The translations under genes and the position numbers were made by a program. From Butyricicoccus pullicaecorum (lineage in GTDB: Bacteria; Bacillota; Clostridia; Oscillospirales; Butyricicoccaceae), in contig JAGZIN010000004.1 of assembly GCA_018366195.1 (NCBI GenBank), positions 1 through 64,000 of the forward strand: a stretch of 64,000 nucleotides of DNA, written 5' to 3'. The notes under the pieces are model-generated. The model was not told the origin of the DNA. It was given only the letters and a program-made list of their open reading frames with translations, and did not search any database. Of the stretch, positions 1 through 8,032 are shown in pieces (positions within the stretch are counted from its first letter, which is position 1; each line of letters starts with the position of its first letter).

Positions 1-34
1 TAGGAGCTATGAATTTATAGTTCCTACTTTTTAT
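1..34 (+). terminator. Terminator of a gene left of the window
   Basis: A 10-bp stem (1-10 pairing with 17-26, one G-T pair) with a six-base loop is followed by a T-rich run. It would end transcription of a gene lying off the left edge. Its right arm and T-run resemble those of the terminator at 4983-5021. Confidence 0.6.
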
Positions 35-97
35 TTGTCATTGCGGCATAGATAGGAATTGTATATAATGGACTTATCAGAGAGTGATAAAATATGG
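17..97. repeat. Direct repeat copy 1 (terminator arm plus promoter)
   Basis: The stretch from the terminator right arm through the promoter to about 97 matches 4999-5078. The core CATTGCGGCATAGATAGG continues as AATTGT, and the TATAATGGA after it is also shared. After the core the match falls to roughly three bases in four. The pair encloses the AT-rich block of five genes. Confidence 0.75.
41..69 (+). promoter_or_regulatory. Sigma-A-type promoter before the XRE regulator
   Basis: TTGCGG (41-46), a 17-bp spacer and a perfect TATAAT (64-69). The -35 matches TTGACA at only three positions, but the -10 and spacing are ideal. A transcript from here would carry a leader of about 150 nt to the regulator start at 228. 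Confidence 0.6.
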
Positions 98-168
98 TGG
101 TATGTCTTGTACAAAGATAACTTTCATTTTTTTGGGGGAAAAGTCAAATGCAACTGATAATTGCGCAA

Positions 169-192
169 ATGTAAACCGAAAGTGGTTTACAT
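169..192. promoter_or_regulatory. Inverted repeat, candidate operator of the XRE regulator
   Basis: A perfect 9-bp inverted repeat, ATGTAAACC and GGTTTACAT, is separated by six bases and ends 35 bp before the regulator start codon. Its right arm contains TTTACA, which sits 17 bp before a TAAAAT hexamer (209-214). That second promoter would leave almost no leader, so the repeat may act on the promoter at 41-69 instead. HTH regulators of this class often bind such repeats near their own promoter, so autoregulation is the inference. Confidence 0.45.
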
Positions 193-227
193 AACATGTG
201 CATTTTCTTAAAATTAGGGGTGAAAGA

Positions 228-713
228 ATGGAACTAAAAGACAAATTGGTATCGCTGAGAAAGGGTAAAGGACTTTCCCAATTAGAACTGGCAGAGACTC
301 TCAATGTATCTCGGCAGGCAGTATCTCGGTGGGAGGTTGGAACATCGGTTCCAACCATGGAAAAGCTGATTGCACTGAGTAAGCTGTATGATATACCGCT
401 TGACGAACTGATTCATCAGAAAGAGGGACAGGAAAATACAGTGCAGGCTTTGGAGCAAAATGAGAAAGAAGAGAAGGAAGGTGAAAAACAACAGGACATA
501 TATAAAGAGTACCATCATATTAGAAAGAGTATTGATCGTATCAGTATAGGAGTCTTGCTTATTTTGGTGGTTTTGGTTTCTTGTATCGTGATATATTGCA
601 TGACAAATCGTGAGTTCTCAGCTATCCCGATTCAAGATTTAGAAAGCTCTATTGTGTTACCAGAAGATATTGAGTTAGGAGAAGATGAGACGATAACAGA
701 CGATAGTCCTTAA
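228..713 (+). CDS. Membrane-anchored XRE-family transcriptional regulator
   Basis: 161 aa from ATG 228, preceded by AGGGGTG at a usable distance. Residues about 3-58 form a Cro/C1-type helix-turn-helix (LSQLELAETLNVSRQAVSRW, then the VPTMEKLIALS helix). A charged Glu/Lys-rich linker follows, then one hydrophobic segment near residues 107-127 (start ISIGVLLILVVLV) and an acidic tail. This architecture fits a regulator tethered to the membrane with the tail outside, possibly sensing the envelope. It is the first gene of the AT-rich block and is probably co-transcribed with the secreted gene at 735. Targets are unknown; the inverted repeat at 169-192 is a candidate site. Confidence 0.85.
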   Translation: MELKDKLVSLRKGKGLSQLELAETLNVSRQAVSRWEVGTSVPTMEKLIALSKLYDIPLDELIHQKEGQENTVQALEQNEKEEKEGEKQQDIYKEYHHIRKSIDRISIGVLLILVVLVSCIVIYCMTNREFSAIPIQDLESSIVLPEDIELGEDETITDDSP

Positions 714-734
714 TTGGGAGGAGAAATTTAGGGT

Positions 735-1205
735 ATGAAAAAGTTAATGGTATTTTTGGTATGTACATTGGTGTTAAATTTGGTAAGAATGTCTCCGGCT
801 ATGGCTATGGAGCATGTAGTTGCTGACGACATTATAACAGAAGACATCATAATAGATGTTTCTGCCTTGGCATGTGAAAGAGTTGATTCCATAGAGAATG
901 TACAAACTTCGCCATATGCCACCACATCTTTTGATTGGAGTATTTCTGCGGGTAAGATTAAGAAAAATAGTAATAGATATCCAATGTTAAAGAATGAAAC
1001 AATTACTATAGAGGCTACATTTACTCCTAGAGATTGTGATGTTGATTTTGGTTTAATTGCTCCAGATGGTCGTTTTTATTATTCAAGTGGAAGTAATGGT
1101 CAAATTGATCAGACAATTAGAGTGGATCAGGATGGAGATTATTATTTAGCAGTTAGAAATAATTCAGACAAAACGGTTGATGCAAAAGGAATTGTTTATT
1201 ATTAA
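735..1205 (+). CDS. Small secreted protein of unknown function
   Basis: 156 aa, ATG preceded by GGGAGGAG. The N-terminus is a clear Sec signal peptide: MKK, a hydrophobic core and a likely cleavage after AMA near residue 25. The mature part has a short acidic stretch and then a beta-rich region of about 80 residues ending DGDYYLAVRNNSDKTVDAKG. That pattern recalls prepeptidase-C-terminal-type beta sandwiches, which often bind matrix or sugars, but the similarity is weak. It lies 21 bp after the regulator gene and is probably in its operon. I do not recognise the family. Confidence 0.75.
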   Translation: MKKLMVFLVCTLVLNLVRMSPAMAMEHVVADDIITEDIIIDVSALACERVDSIENVQTSPYATTSFDWSISAGKIKKNSNRYPMLKNETITIEATFTPRDCDVDFGLIAPDGRFYYSSGSNGQIDQTIRVDQDGDYYLAVRNNSDKTVDAKGIVYY

Positions 1206-1354
1206 GTATTAAGTACAGGTAAACCTAAGTGAAGGGGGCTGGTCAGTATCTAAATAAATTTTAGTAAGGAGGAGTGTGCATAATGCCATAGGAATTTTAA
1301 TTAAGAAAAATATCTAAACAATTGATAAGTAGAAAACAGTTAGGGTGAGTGATT
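1206..1354 (+). other. Intergenic stretch with a strong SD and a two-codon ORF
   Basis: This 149-bp gap holds AAGGAGGAG at 1266-1274, correctly spaced before ATG-CCA-TAG (1283-1291). It is either a remnant of a deleted gene or a chance ribosome-binding site. No terminator hairpin is visible, so the genes on both sides may be co-transcribed. Confidence 0.4.
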
Positions 1355-2884
1355 ATGAAAAAAATATTTTGTATTATGTTATGTTTGTTGTTAATATGTG
1401 GTAACGCTTCACTAGCTTTGGGCAGAGAAAATCAAAGTTTTATCTCTCAGGATTTGGAGATACCGGATGAGATTATTGTTTCTGACGGTACTACGTCGAT
1501 CTTTAATGATGGTGCGATGAATGAAGTAATTTCGTTTGCTGAAGTTACTTCAGAAATTGATATTTCTGGGGATATTAATTTTGCTACATCGGATCAAATA
1601 CAAGAATATGTGGGTTCGAATGTTCCATTAATATATAATAATGGAACAAATCGTGCACCTGTGGCAGAGTTGAAAGCGACAATTTTAAATCCTGAGTCTA
1701 TGGTCAATGGTCATTTTACTACTGAAACACAGATTGCTTGGTTATGGGAGTTTAATGGAGAAAAATTTACATATGACCCTGATGGAGATGCCATTGTAAA
1801 CATGAGTATAGGAGGCATTTCGTCTGATGATATTATTGGGACGATTAATGGAGGCATCGGTTTTGCAACACAATGCAAGACTCCAGCACAATACATTTTG
1901 ACCTTTAAGGTTCAAGATAGTAAAGGTGAGTGGTCTAATACTGCACAATATGTATTTGAAATAGAACCTATTGATGGGAATACCCGTCCGGTTTGTTATC
2001 TGGGTACTTCCTCAAGAGATATTTGTCCCAAGCAGCCGATGATGATTTCATGGGAAGATTCCGTTGATGATACAGTAGGAGATCAGGTTACTGGCTTTAA
2101 TGGGGTTGCCATTAAGGATGGTAATATGACGAATATTTCAGAGTATGTGATTGAAGCTACTTCTACAAATTGCGTTTTGACTTTTCCTGATGTTGGAGAC
2201 TATGAAATTCGTGGGCGCGTTGTAGATTCGCATGGAGCATGGTCTAATTGGGTTGTATTTGATGTTAAAGTTTCAAATGCAGTACTAAAGGATATTCATA
2301 TTGATGGGATTGAAAGCTTAGAGAGTCAAACGTCATATTGGGTAAGACAAAAAGAGGCTAGGAACTTTAATGCTGTAAGCCCCAGTGATGGAGGTGCACA
2401 ATATCTTTGTGATAATTTTGGTTCCCATGCACTACCCAGTCATTTTCCCTCTAAAATGGTGATGGACACAAAAATGGGAGTGTCAGGATATGTCACAACA
2501 GAAAATGGTACTCCTGTGAGAAACGCTACTGTGAGAATTGAGATGCCAATACATTCAAATCGATCTGGGGGGTTATATAAACTTGTTTCTACTGATTCGA
2601 ATGGTTATTTTTCATACAGACCAGAAACAAAGCAATATTGGGTCGATTTAGGACTTTACGAGAGCGAATCACAAGTTAATTTGATGTTCGCTGGTACAAT
2701 CCTTACAGAGTATAGTCGATATAGTCGTTCAACAGGTACTAATTTTGTAGAGATTGGTACAATTACTGTCTCAGCGATGGGACAAAGCTATTCTGAAGAT
2801 GTGATAATTGAACTCGGATATTCACAAAAACCGATTATTGGAAATCTCATGTATCATGGTGGCAGTCAGTGGACTTATGTATGA
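1355..2884 (+). CDS. Secreted multidomain protein with Ig/PKD-like repeats
   Basis: 509 aa from ATG 1355 (AGGGTG seven bases upstream); a GTG at 1349 is a less likely start. A signal peptide covers residues 1 to about 24. Two related beta-sandwich repeats follow (about 110-205 and 210-310). Each ends in a PKD-like pattern, VQDSKGEWSN and VVDSHGAWSN, with the next strand after it. Near residues 370-450 is a carboxypeptidase-regulatory-like fold (VSGYVTTENGTPVRNATVRI, then DSNGYFSYRP). No enzyme motif, LPXTG signal or C-terminal membrane anchor is visible. It is probably a cell-surface or extracellular adhesion or structural protein. Confidence 0.75.
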   Translation: MKKIFCIMLCLLLICGNASLALGRENQSFISQDLEIPDEIIVSDGTTSIFNDGAMNEVISFAEVTSEIDISGDINFATSDQIQEYVGSNVPLIYNNGTNRAPVAELKATILNPESMVNGHFTTETQIAWLWEFNGEKFTYDPDGDAIVNMSIGGISSDDIIGTINGGIGFATQCKTPAQYILTFKVQDSKGEWSNTAQYVFEIEPIDGNTRPVCYLGTSSRDICPKQPMMISWEDSVDDTVGDQVTGFNGVAIKDGNMTNISEYVIEATSTNCVLTFPDVGDYEIRGRVVDSHGAWSNWVVFDVKVSNAVLKDIHIDGIESLESQTSYWVRQKEARNFNAVSPSDGGAQYLCDNFGSHALPSHFPSKMVMDTKMGVSGYVTTENGTPVRNATVRIEMPIHSNRSGGLYKLVSTDSNGYFSYRPETKQYWVDLGLYESESQVNLMFAGTILTEYSRYSRSTGTNFVEIGTITVSAMGQSYSEDVIIELGYSQKPIIGNLMYHGGSQWTYV

Positions 2885-2898
2885 AAAGGAGTGGTTCG

Positions 2899-3780
2899 AT
2901 GTTTATCAATTCTATGGCAATGTCTTTGCGACCGATGTTAGAACATGCAGGAGATAAAGCACATACAGTTTTCCAGCCTCTTAGTAAAACGCCGCTCAAT
3001 CGTACTTTAGAGCAATTAAATGGGCAAATGACAGGGAAAGATAAGGTACAGCAGACTAAGGAAAAGAATAAGCAGGACACCTTTGAATCCCAGTTGAGTC
3101 AGCTCATGGAAATGAAAGAAGATGATTTGGAAAAATATGATGAAGCTTCTACGATTGGATTGCAATTCATGTATAATTTCGCAAATTTTTGTCGAATTAC
3201 TGCAAAAAGAAGAGAAGAAAGTTTGCAGGAATACAAAAATCAACTTTTAGCTTTTGATGGTACGATTCACAGATTGCAGGATATGTTAGATGAAAAGGCT
3301 CCATTAGAAGATGGACTTACCATGGAGCAGGCAAGAATTGTTTTGGAAGCCACGAAAAAAGCAAGAGCTACTTTTTTGCATGAGGGTGCAATAGAATTGA
3401 ATAAGTTTTCCATTCAGATACTTGATAACAGTCCTTATGACTTAAGTCAGTATTATGAATTGGGTAATACAGAAAAGAATGTGCCAACATATGACGAGCT
3501 TTCTATTGACCCAGATGTAGAAAACATCTATGAAGAAATTGACAAAGCGATTTCTTCTCAGCAGACAGTTGTAAAAACTTATGGCAATACTTGCTCCATA
3601 TTAGGGAAGTTAATAGAGAGTCGGGAGCCATATCAGAGAGATGGAAGTCGAAGAAGTGTTATGGCAGAAGACTTCTCCGCAGCTCCTGAAAGAGTGTCCT
3701 GTTTTTACAATATTTACAAACAGTTGGAAGAGGACTTTAGAGAGATGAAACGTGAGTTGCTTGATACAGATAGACATTAG
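2899..3780 (+). CDS. Cytoplasmic alpha-helical protein of unknown function
   Basis: 293 aa. ATG 2899 is chosen because AAGGAG (2887-2892) lies six bases upstream; in-frame ATGs at 2869 and 2881 lack a good SD. There is no signal peptide or membrane segment. The sequence is rich in Lys, Glu and Gln and is predicted helical, with a likely coiled coil over residues 40-140. I do not recognise the family. It sits between a secreted protein and a lipoprotein in the AT-rich block, so a shared function with them is possible but unproven. Confidence 0.65.
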   Translation: MFINSMAMSLRPMLEHAGDKAHTVFQPLSKTPLNRTLEQLNGQMTGKDKVQQTKEKNKQDTFESQLSQLMEMKEDDLEKYDEASTIGLQFMYNFANFCRITAKRREESLQEYKNQLLAFDGTIHRLQDMLDEKAPLEDGLTMEQARIVLEATKKARATFLHEGAIELNKFSIQILDNSPYDLSQYYELGNTEKNVPTYDELSIDPDVENIYEEIDKAISSQQTVVKTYGNTCSILGKLIESREPYQRDGSRRSVMAEDFSAAPERVSCFYNIYKQLEEDFREMKRELLDTDRH

Positions 3781-3881
3781 GAGATGTAAAAGATTCATAT
3801 ACAAGTAATTGGTGTGCTTGATTTGGATTCCTTTCAAAGTGAGCGGATTTTCACGGATTGTAATACCGATGAGGAGTTTCT

Positions 3882-4940
3882 ATGAACTATAATATCCTGC
3901 GTTTCATTAGCAGTGCTGTTCTAACAGCTTTGTCACTTCTTATATTCTCAGGCTGTAACAATCATGCACAGCCTACAACGGAACAAAAATATAACGGTTA
4001 CCTCAGCTTTACGACTACCGAAGAAAGTCCGATGACAGATTTCTATCTTGCAGAAGGAATTGTTCATAAGATTGATTTGAAAAGCAAAGAAGTCTCAGAG
4101 GTATTTCAGTATCATCACACAGCAATGTATCCTTTGGGCGTTTATGATGAACAAACGAATTGTGTGTATTATTCCAAGGAACTTTCAGACATTTCTTCTG
4201 CAAAGGAAGGCTTGAATGACCAAATCTTTGTACATGATTTTACCACCAACACAGATACCATGCTGACAGATGACCTGATTGCTGTAAATGATATGATTCC
4301 AGTAGATGAAAAAACGGTGTTCTTTTTGGGGGCAAGGAAAGATGGCTTGCTTGCACTGGGAAAAGTCAATCCCAAAACGAAAGAGGTTCAATATTGGAAA
4401 GAGCCTGCGCCGTTAACAACACGAGCGATTTGTGTTGACCGTGCACAGAAGCGTGTCTATGCTGCGGTCTTTGATGATGATGCGGAGTATACGTCCTTGC
4501 GTACAAATGGACCGGCACCGTCCTATACGCTTTGTTCCTACGACTATGATTTGAGCGATCGCCGTGAGATTCTGCGTGTGGAAAATAAGGAAATTTATGG
4601 GGTATGTTCCATGAATGGCAAGGTTTTTTATACGACTTTGGAGTGGGAACATGAAAATCCTGTTTTTTCAAATCAACTGATTGATGTGGATACAGGTGAG
4701 GTCTTATGGGAGTCTGCTCAACATTTTTCAAGAGGACGCTGTTTTTCGGAAGATGGAAAGGGTATCTATTGTTTCTTAGACGGTGAAAATGAGACAGATG
4801 AGAAATCCGGTGCACAAGCAAGCGGAATCTATTATTTTGACTTTGAAACACAGGAATATACCCCTGTGTTCACAAAGGAAGGTGTCAACTGGCCGTTGCA
4901 GCCGAACTTTCAATTGATGCCTAGCGGTGTGAAACAATAA
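3882..4940 (+). CDS. Putative lipoprotein with beta-propeller-like repeats
   Basis: 352 aa, with GAGGAG just before ATG. Residues 1-25 form a lipoprotein signal ending in the lipobox LIFSGC, so the mature protein should start at a lipid-modified Cys25. The rest has recurring blocks of the type 'VYYSKELSD', 'VFFLGARKDG', 'VYAAVFDDD' and 'VFYTTLEWE', each about 50 residues apart. This is typical of TolB- or WD-like propellers that read out as DUF5050-style surface proteins. No catalytic motif is seen. It is the last gene of the AT-rich block and is closed by the terminator at 4983-5021. Confidence 0.75.
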   Translation: MNYNILRFISSAVLTALSLLIFSGCNNHAQPTTEQKYNGYLSFTTTEESPMTDFYLAEGIVHKIDLKSKEVSEVFQYHHTAMYPLGVYDEQTNCVYYSKELSDISSAKEGLNDQIFVHDFTTNTDTMLTDDLIAVNDMIPVDEKTVFFLGARKDGLLALGKVNPKTKEVQYWKEPAPLTTRAICVDRAQKRVYAAVFDDDAEYTSLRTNGPAPSYTLCSYDYDLSDRREILRVENKEIYGVCSMNGKVFYTTLEWEHENPVFSNQLIDVDTGEVLWESAQHFSRGRCFSEDGKGIYCFLDGENETDEKSGAQASGIYYFDFETQEYTPVFTKEGVNWPLQPNFQLMPSGVKQ

Positions 4941-4982
4941 TCCGCGGAGCTTTGAAGCGCATATATTTTTATCCGGTATCAG

Positions 4983-5021
4983 AATAGGGACTGCCAAGTG
5001 CAGTTCCTATTTTTGTTTTTC
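4983..5021 (+). terminator. Terminator after the lipoprotein gene
   Basis: A 12-bp stem (4983-4994 with 4999-5010 or so, one G-T pair) is followed by TTTTTGTTTTT. Its right arm is shared with the terminator at 1-34. Confidence 0.8.
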
Positions 5022-5078
5022 ATTGCGGCATAGATAGGAATTGTGTATAATGGATTCACAAGAAAGTTGTAAAATATG
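4999..5078. repeat. Direct repeat copy 2 (terminator arm plus promoter)
   Basis: This is the counterpart of 17-97. The terminator right arm, the T-run and the promoter core CATTGCGGCATAGATAGG are shared, and the match fades by about 5078. It marks the right boundary of the AT-rich block. Confidence 0.75.
5023..5051 (+). promoter_or_regulatory. Sigma-A-type promoter of the DUF805 gene
   Basis: TTGCGG (5023-5028), 17 bp, TATAAT (5046-5051). It is nearly identical to the promoter at 41-69. Confidence 0.65.
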
Positions 5079-5108
5079 ATTCGCAGCATAGAAGGAGAGT
5101 ATCAAACC

Positions 5109-5456
5109 ATGGAAACCAATCCCATTCGCGCATTTGCGGAAATGTGGACACATACTTTTGATTTTTCGGGGCGTACCCGCCGTACCTCTTATTGGGGTGC
5201 GGTGGTTGTGAATTTTCTGGTTACATTTTTACTGGACTTCATTCCGTATGCAAACATTGTCTATATGGTGGTGAGCATATTGCCCGGGATTGCAATATCT
5301 GTGCGCCGCCTGCATGACATCAACTGGTCAGGCTGGTGGCTGCTCGTTGCCCTGATTCCATTTGGCGGCATCTTTGTATTGGTGCTTCTGCTGATGGACA
5401 GCACAGGTGCAAATCGCTTCGGGGATAGCCCCAAGTATGGAAAGGTACCGTTCTAA
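5109..5456 (+). CDS. DUF805 family inner-membrane protein
   Basis: 115 aa from ATG 5109, with AAGGAG at 5092-5097; an upstream ATG at 5076 has no SD. The family signature is complete: an N-terminal F-SGRTRRTSYW, several hydrophobic segments (about 32-52, 58-75 and 88-106), the conserved VRRLHDINWSGWW turn, and a C-terminal TGANRFGDSPKYGK. DUF805 proteins (YhaH-like) are small membrane proteins of unknown role. It stands alone behind its own promoter and before the rimP leader. Confidence 0.9.
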   Translation: METNPIRAFAEMWTHTFDFSGRTRRTSYWGAVVVNFLVTFLLDFIPYANIVYMVVSILPGIAISVRRLHDINWSGWWLLVALIPFGGIFVLVLLLMDSTGANRFGDSPKYGKVPF

Positions 5457-5534
5457 GAGGGCTTGTTTTGCTGTGATACCCAGTAGAATGGTTTGGAAAT
5501 CGCGCTTGCACACATAAAAAATTTTACAGATGAC

Positions 5535-5563
5535 TTGCATCAGGGGCAAAAAGATGATATACT
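5535..5563 (+). promoter_or_regulatory. Promoter of the rimP-nusA-infB operon
   Basis: TTGCAT (5535-5540), exactly 17 bp, TATACT (5558-5563). The predicted transcript starts near 5570, about 25 nt before the attenuator-like hairpin. Confidence 0.55.
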
Positions 5564-5593
5564 AAGAAAAGTAAAGTATGATGTGATTTTAAG

Positions 5594-5619
5594 GAGTGGG
5601 GCAACCCACTCTTTCTTAT
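5594..5619 (+). terminator. Attenuator-like hairpin in the rimP leader
   Basis: GAGTGGG (5594-5600), a GCAA tetraloop and CCCACTC (5605-5611) are followed by TTTCTTATT. It lies inside the leader, between the promoter and rimP. NusA is encoded downstream, so control of read-through by NusA is a plausible feedback. Confidence 0.6.
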
Positions 5620-5645
5620 TGCATTTCGTCAATCAGGAGGTAGGC

Positions 5646-6110
5646 ATGCAGACAAAGGAGCTAATCCGCAGAGTAGAGGAAATGGCGCTGCCGCTATGTG
5701 AGCAGGTTGGCGTGAGCCTCTGGGATGTGGAGTTTGAAAAGGAAGGCGGTCAGTATATGCTGACCATCACCATCGACCGCGAAGACGGTGTGGATATTGA
5801 CCAATGCGAAAAGATTTCACGTGCAATTGACCCCATGCTGGACGCCAGAGAATTTGACGCGCTCCCGCCTTATACGCTGTGTGTGTCCTCTGCCGGATTG
5901 GAACGCCGGCTGAAAAAGCCAGAGCACTTTGCAAAATATCTGGGAGAAATCGTTGAAGTTAAGTTTTACAAGGCGATTGACGGTGCAAAGACCCTTGAGG
6001 GCAAGCTTATGGGCTATGACAATGGAGATGTCACCATCGAAGCCGACGGGCAGACCACTGTATATGAGGCAAAGGATATTGCTGCTGTGCGTTTGACCAT
6101 CGCGCTGTAA
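5646..6110 (+). CDS. rimP: Ribosome maturation factor RimP
   Basis: 154 aa from ATG 5646 behind AGGAGG. RimP acts late in assembly of the 30S ribosomal subunit. The family landmarks are present: VSLWDVEFEKEG near residues 24-35, the DREDGVDIDQCEKISRAIDP block, LCVSSAGLERRLKKPEHFAKY, then the C-terminal SH3-like barrel. Length is normal. It opens the conserved operon with nusA, ylxR, ylxQ, infB and rbfA. Confidence 0.95.
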   Translation: MQTKELIRRVEEMALPLCEQVGVSLWDVEFEKEGGQYMLTITIDREDGVDIDQCEKISRAIDPMLDAREFDALPPYTLCVSSAGLERRLKKPEHFAKYLGEIVEVKFYKAIDGAKTLEGKLMGYDNGDVTIEADGQTTVYEAKDIAAVRLTIAL

Positions 6111-6178
6111 GGGAGAACAAATGAGGAAACCGTGTTCTGAGGAACACACAGAATCGTAAGGAGTGAATCATAACCACA

Positions 6179-7240
6179 ATGATAAACAAAGAGTTTTTCG
6201 CCGCTGTGGAACAGCTGGAGAAGGAGAAGGGGATTCCGGTCGATTATATGCTCGACCGTGTAGGTCAGGCATTGATTACCGCTTATAAGCGTGAAAATGA
6301 TGGCATGACAGACAATGTCTATGTCGTTCCGGACCGGCAAAAGCAGGAAATCCGTATGTTTGTGCGTAAGACCGTTGTAGATGATGTATATGAGCCGTAT
6401 GAGGAGCTGAATCTGGAGGAAGCACGCGAGTATAAGGAAAATGCAATGCTGGGTGATATCATTGACATTGATATTCCGACTCGCTCCTTTGGCCGTATTG
6501 CAGCACAGACTGCAAAGCAGGTTATCATTCAGGGAATCCGTGAGGCAGAGCGCGGCATGGTATTGTCTGAGTTCGAATCCAAGGAGCATGAAATCCTGAC
6601 GGCTACGGTTTCCCGTATTGACCCCCGCGGCGGATACATTCTGGAAATGATTTCTCAGGGCGAGAAAACCGAAGCAATCCTGCCGGTATCTGAGCAGGTA
6701 CGCACCGAGCAATTTAAGGAAGGCGACCGCATTAAGGTCTATGTCATTGAGGTGCGCAAGGGTACACGCGGACCGCAGATTTTAATTTCCCGTACGCACC
6801 CGGGTCTGGTAAAGCGCCTGTTTGAGCTGGAGGTTCCGGAAATTCATGACGGTGTGGTGGAAGTCAAGTCGATTGCGCGTGAGGCAGGCAGCCGTACCAA
6901 AATTGCGGTCACCTCTAATGACCCGAATGTAGATCCCATCGGTGCCTGTGTTGGTACACGCGGCGCACGTGTCGGAAACATTGTAGATGAGCTGGGCGGT
7001 GAAAAAATCGACATCATCAAGTGGAGTGAAGATACCGCAGCATTTGTTTCCGCAGCACTCGCGCCGGCAGATGTCGTATCTGCAACCATGCAGCCGGAAG
7101 CAAAGGCGTGTCGTGTCATTGTGCCAGATGACCAGCTTTCCCTCGCCATTGGCAAGGAAGGTCAAAATGCACGTCTTGCAGCGAAGCTGACCAGCTGTAA
7201 GATTGATATTGCTTCTGCTTCTCAGGCAGAAACGGAATAA
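6179..7240 (+). CDS. nusA: Transcription termination/antitermination factor NusA
   Basis: 353 aa. NusA binds RNA polymerase and nascent RNA, and tunes pausing, intrinsic termination and antitermination. Visible parts are the N-terminal RNAP-binding domain (about 1-125), an S1 domain (about 130-200, GGYILEMISQGEKTEAILP) and KH domains (ISRTHPGLVKRLF, GACVGTRGARV, then IGKEGQNARLAAKL). There is no C-terminal acidic repeat, as usual in Firmicutes. The AGGAG upstream is 15 bases from ATG, longer than normal, with no better start in frame. Confidence 0.96.
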   Translation: MINKEFFAAVEQLEKEKGIPVDYMLDRVGQALITAYKRENDGMTDNVYVVPDRQKQEIRMFVRKTVVDDVYEPYEELNLEEAREYKENAMLGDIIDIDIPTRSFGRIAAQTAKQVIIQGIREAERGMVLSEFESKEHEILTATVSRIDPRGGYILEMISQGEKTEAILPVSEQVRTEQFKEGDRIKVYVIEVRKGTRGPQILISRTHPGLVKRLFELEVPEIHDGVVEVKSIAREAGSRTKIAVTSNDPNVDPIGACVGTRGARVGNIVDELGGEKIDIIKWSEDTAAFVSAALAPADVVSATMQPEAKACRVIVPDDQLSLAIGKEGQNARLAAKLTSCKIDIASASQAETE

Positions 7241-7262
7241 AAAAGTAAGGGGAGGACAGACC

Positions 7263-7541
7263 ATGCAGCAAAAAAAAATCCCCATGCGGCAATGCTTGGG
7301 CTGCCGTACCATGTACCCAAAGCGTGCGCTCATTCGCGCGGTACGCTCGCCGCAGGGAGAAATTACGCTTGACTTTAAGGGGCGTGCTCCGGGACGCGGT
7401 GCATACCTGTGCCCAAATCCGGACTGCCTGAAAAAAGCGCGTAAATCACGTGCGCTTGAGCGCGCATTTTCCTGTGAGGTGCCGGAAGCGGTATATGATG
7501 CGCTGGAAGCGCGCATGGAGGAAGAAACAAATGCAGATTGA
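7263..7541 (+). CDS. ylxR: YlxR/RnpM family RNA-binding protein
   Basis: 92 aa from ATG 7263 (GGGGAGGA upstream). It shows the family core MRQCLGCRTMYPKRALIRAV followed by the GRAPGRGAYLC loop and CLKKARKSRALERAF. YlxR proteins lie between nusA and infB in most Firmicutes. The Bacillus member has been described as a modulator of RNase P (RnpM). The 3' end overlaps ylxQ by 11 bp, so translation is probably coupled. Confidence 0.92.
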   Translation: MQQKKIPMRQCLGCRTMYPKRALIRAVRSPQGEITLDFKGRAPGRGAYLCPNPDCLKKARKSRALERAFSCEVPEAVYDALEARMEEETNAD

Positions 7542-7932
7542 ATCGCTGCTTGGACTGATTGGTTTGGCTCGCCGCGCGGGAAAGCTTTCGGTGGGTGAGG
7601 CGTTGACCGCAGAGGCTGTCGCAGCGGGACGCGCCCGCGCTATTTTTCTTGCGCATGATGCAGGAGAAGCAACAAAGCGCAAGGTGATGCGGCATGATGT
7701 CCGCGTGCCGGTCTTTCAGGTTCCCTGTGACAAACAGACCCTTGGCAAAGCGGTTGGCTTTGCAGGCTGCGCGGTGTGTGCCATGCATGATGTCGGCATG
7801 GCGGAGGCAGCCGCCAAAAAACTGTCCGAGGTTTCGCCGGAGAATGCACAGGCGGCAAAGCGTGTGAGCGAAAAGAAATCACACATTGACAGCCGAAAAG
7901 GACTCAAAAAGGACAAAAAGTCCCGCGGATAA
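7531..7932 (+). CDS. ylxQ: YlxQ, L7Ae-family ribosomal/K-turn-binding protein
   Basis: 133 aa from ATG 7531, within the 3' end of ylxR. The L7Ae/L30e fold is recognisable from LLGLIGLARRAGKLSVGEAL, AIFLAHDAGEATKRKV and the VPVFQVPCDKQTLGKAVG strand-turn. Bacterial members bind kink-turn RNA. An additional Lys/Ser-rich tail follows (from about 105, ending GLKKDKKSRG). The gene keeps its normal place between ylxR and infB. Confidence 0.9.
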   Translation: MQIESLLGLIGLARRAGKLSVGEALTAEAVAAGRARAIFLAHDAGEATKRKVMRHDVRVPVFQVPCDKQTLGKAVGFAGCAVCAMHDVGMAEAAAKKLSEVSPENAQAAKRVSEKKSHIDSRKGLKKDKKSRG

Positions 7933-8032
7933 TTCCGCGTTTGCATAGATGACGCCGTATTTTAGAATAGGGCACCCTTCCAAACTGCTGCGGTATTGCC
8001 GCCAGCGGAAATTCTTATGGAGGTGAATGCTA

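Noticed and set aside
6014..7516. Minus-strand frames of 232 and 244 codons across rimP-nusA-ylxR
   Set aside because: They lie opposite well-identified genes and have Cys/His/Arg-rich nonsense composition.
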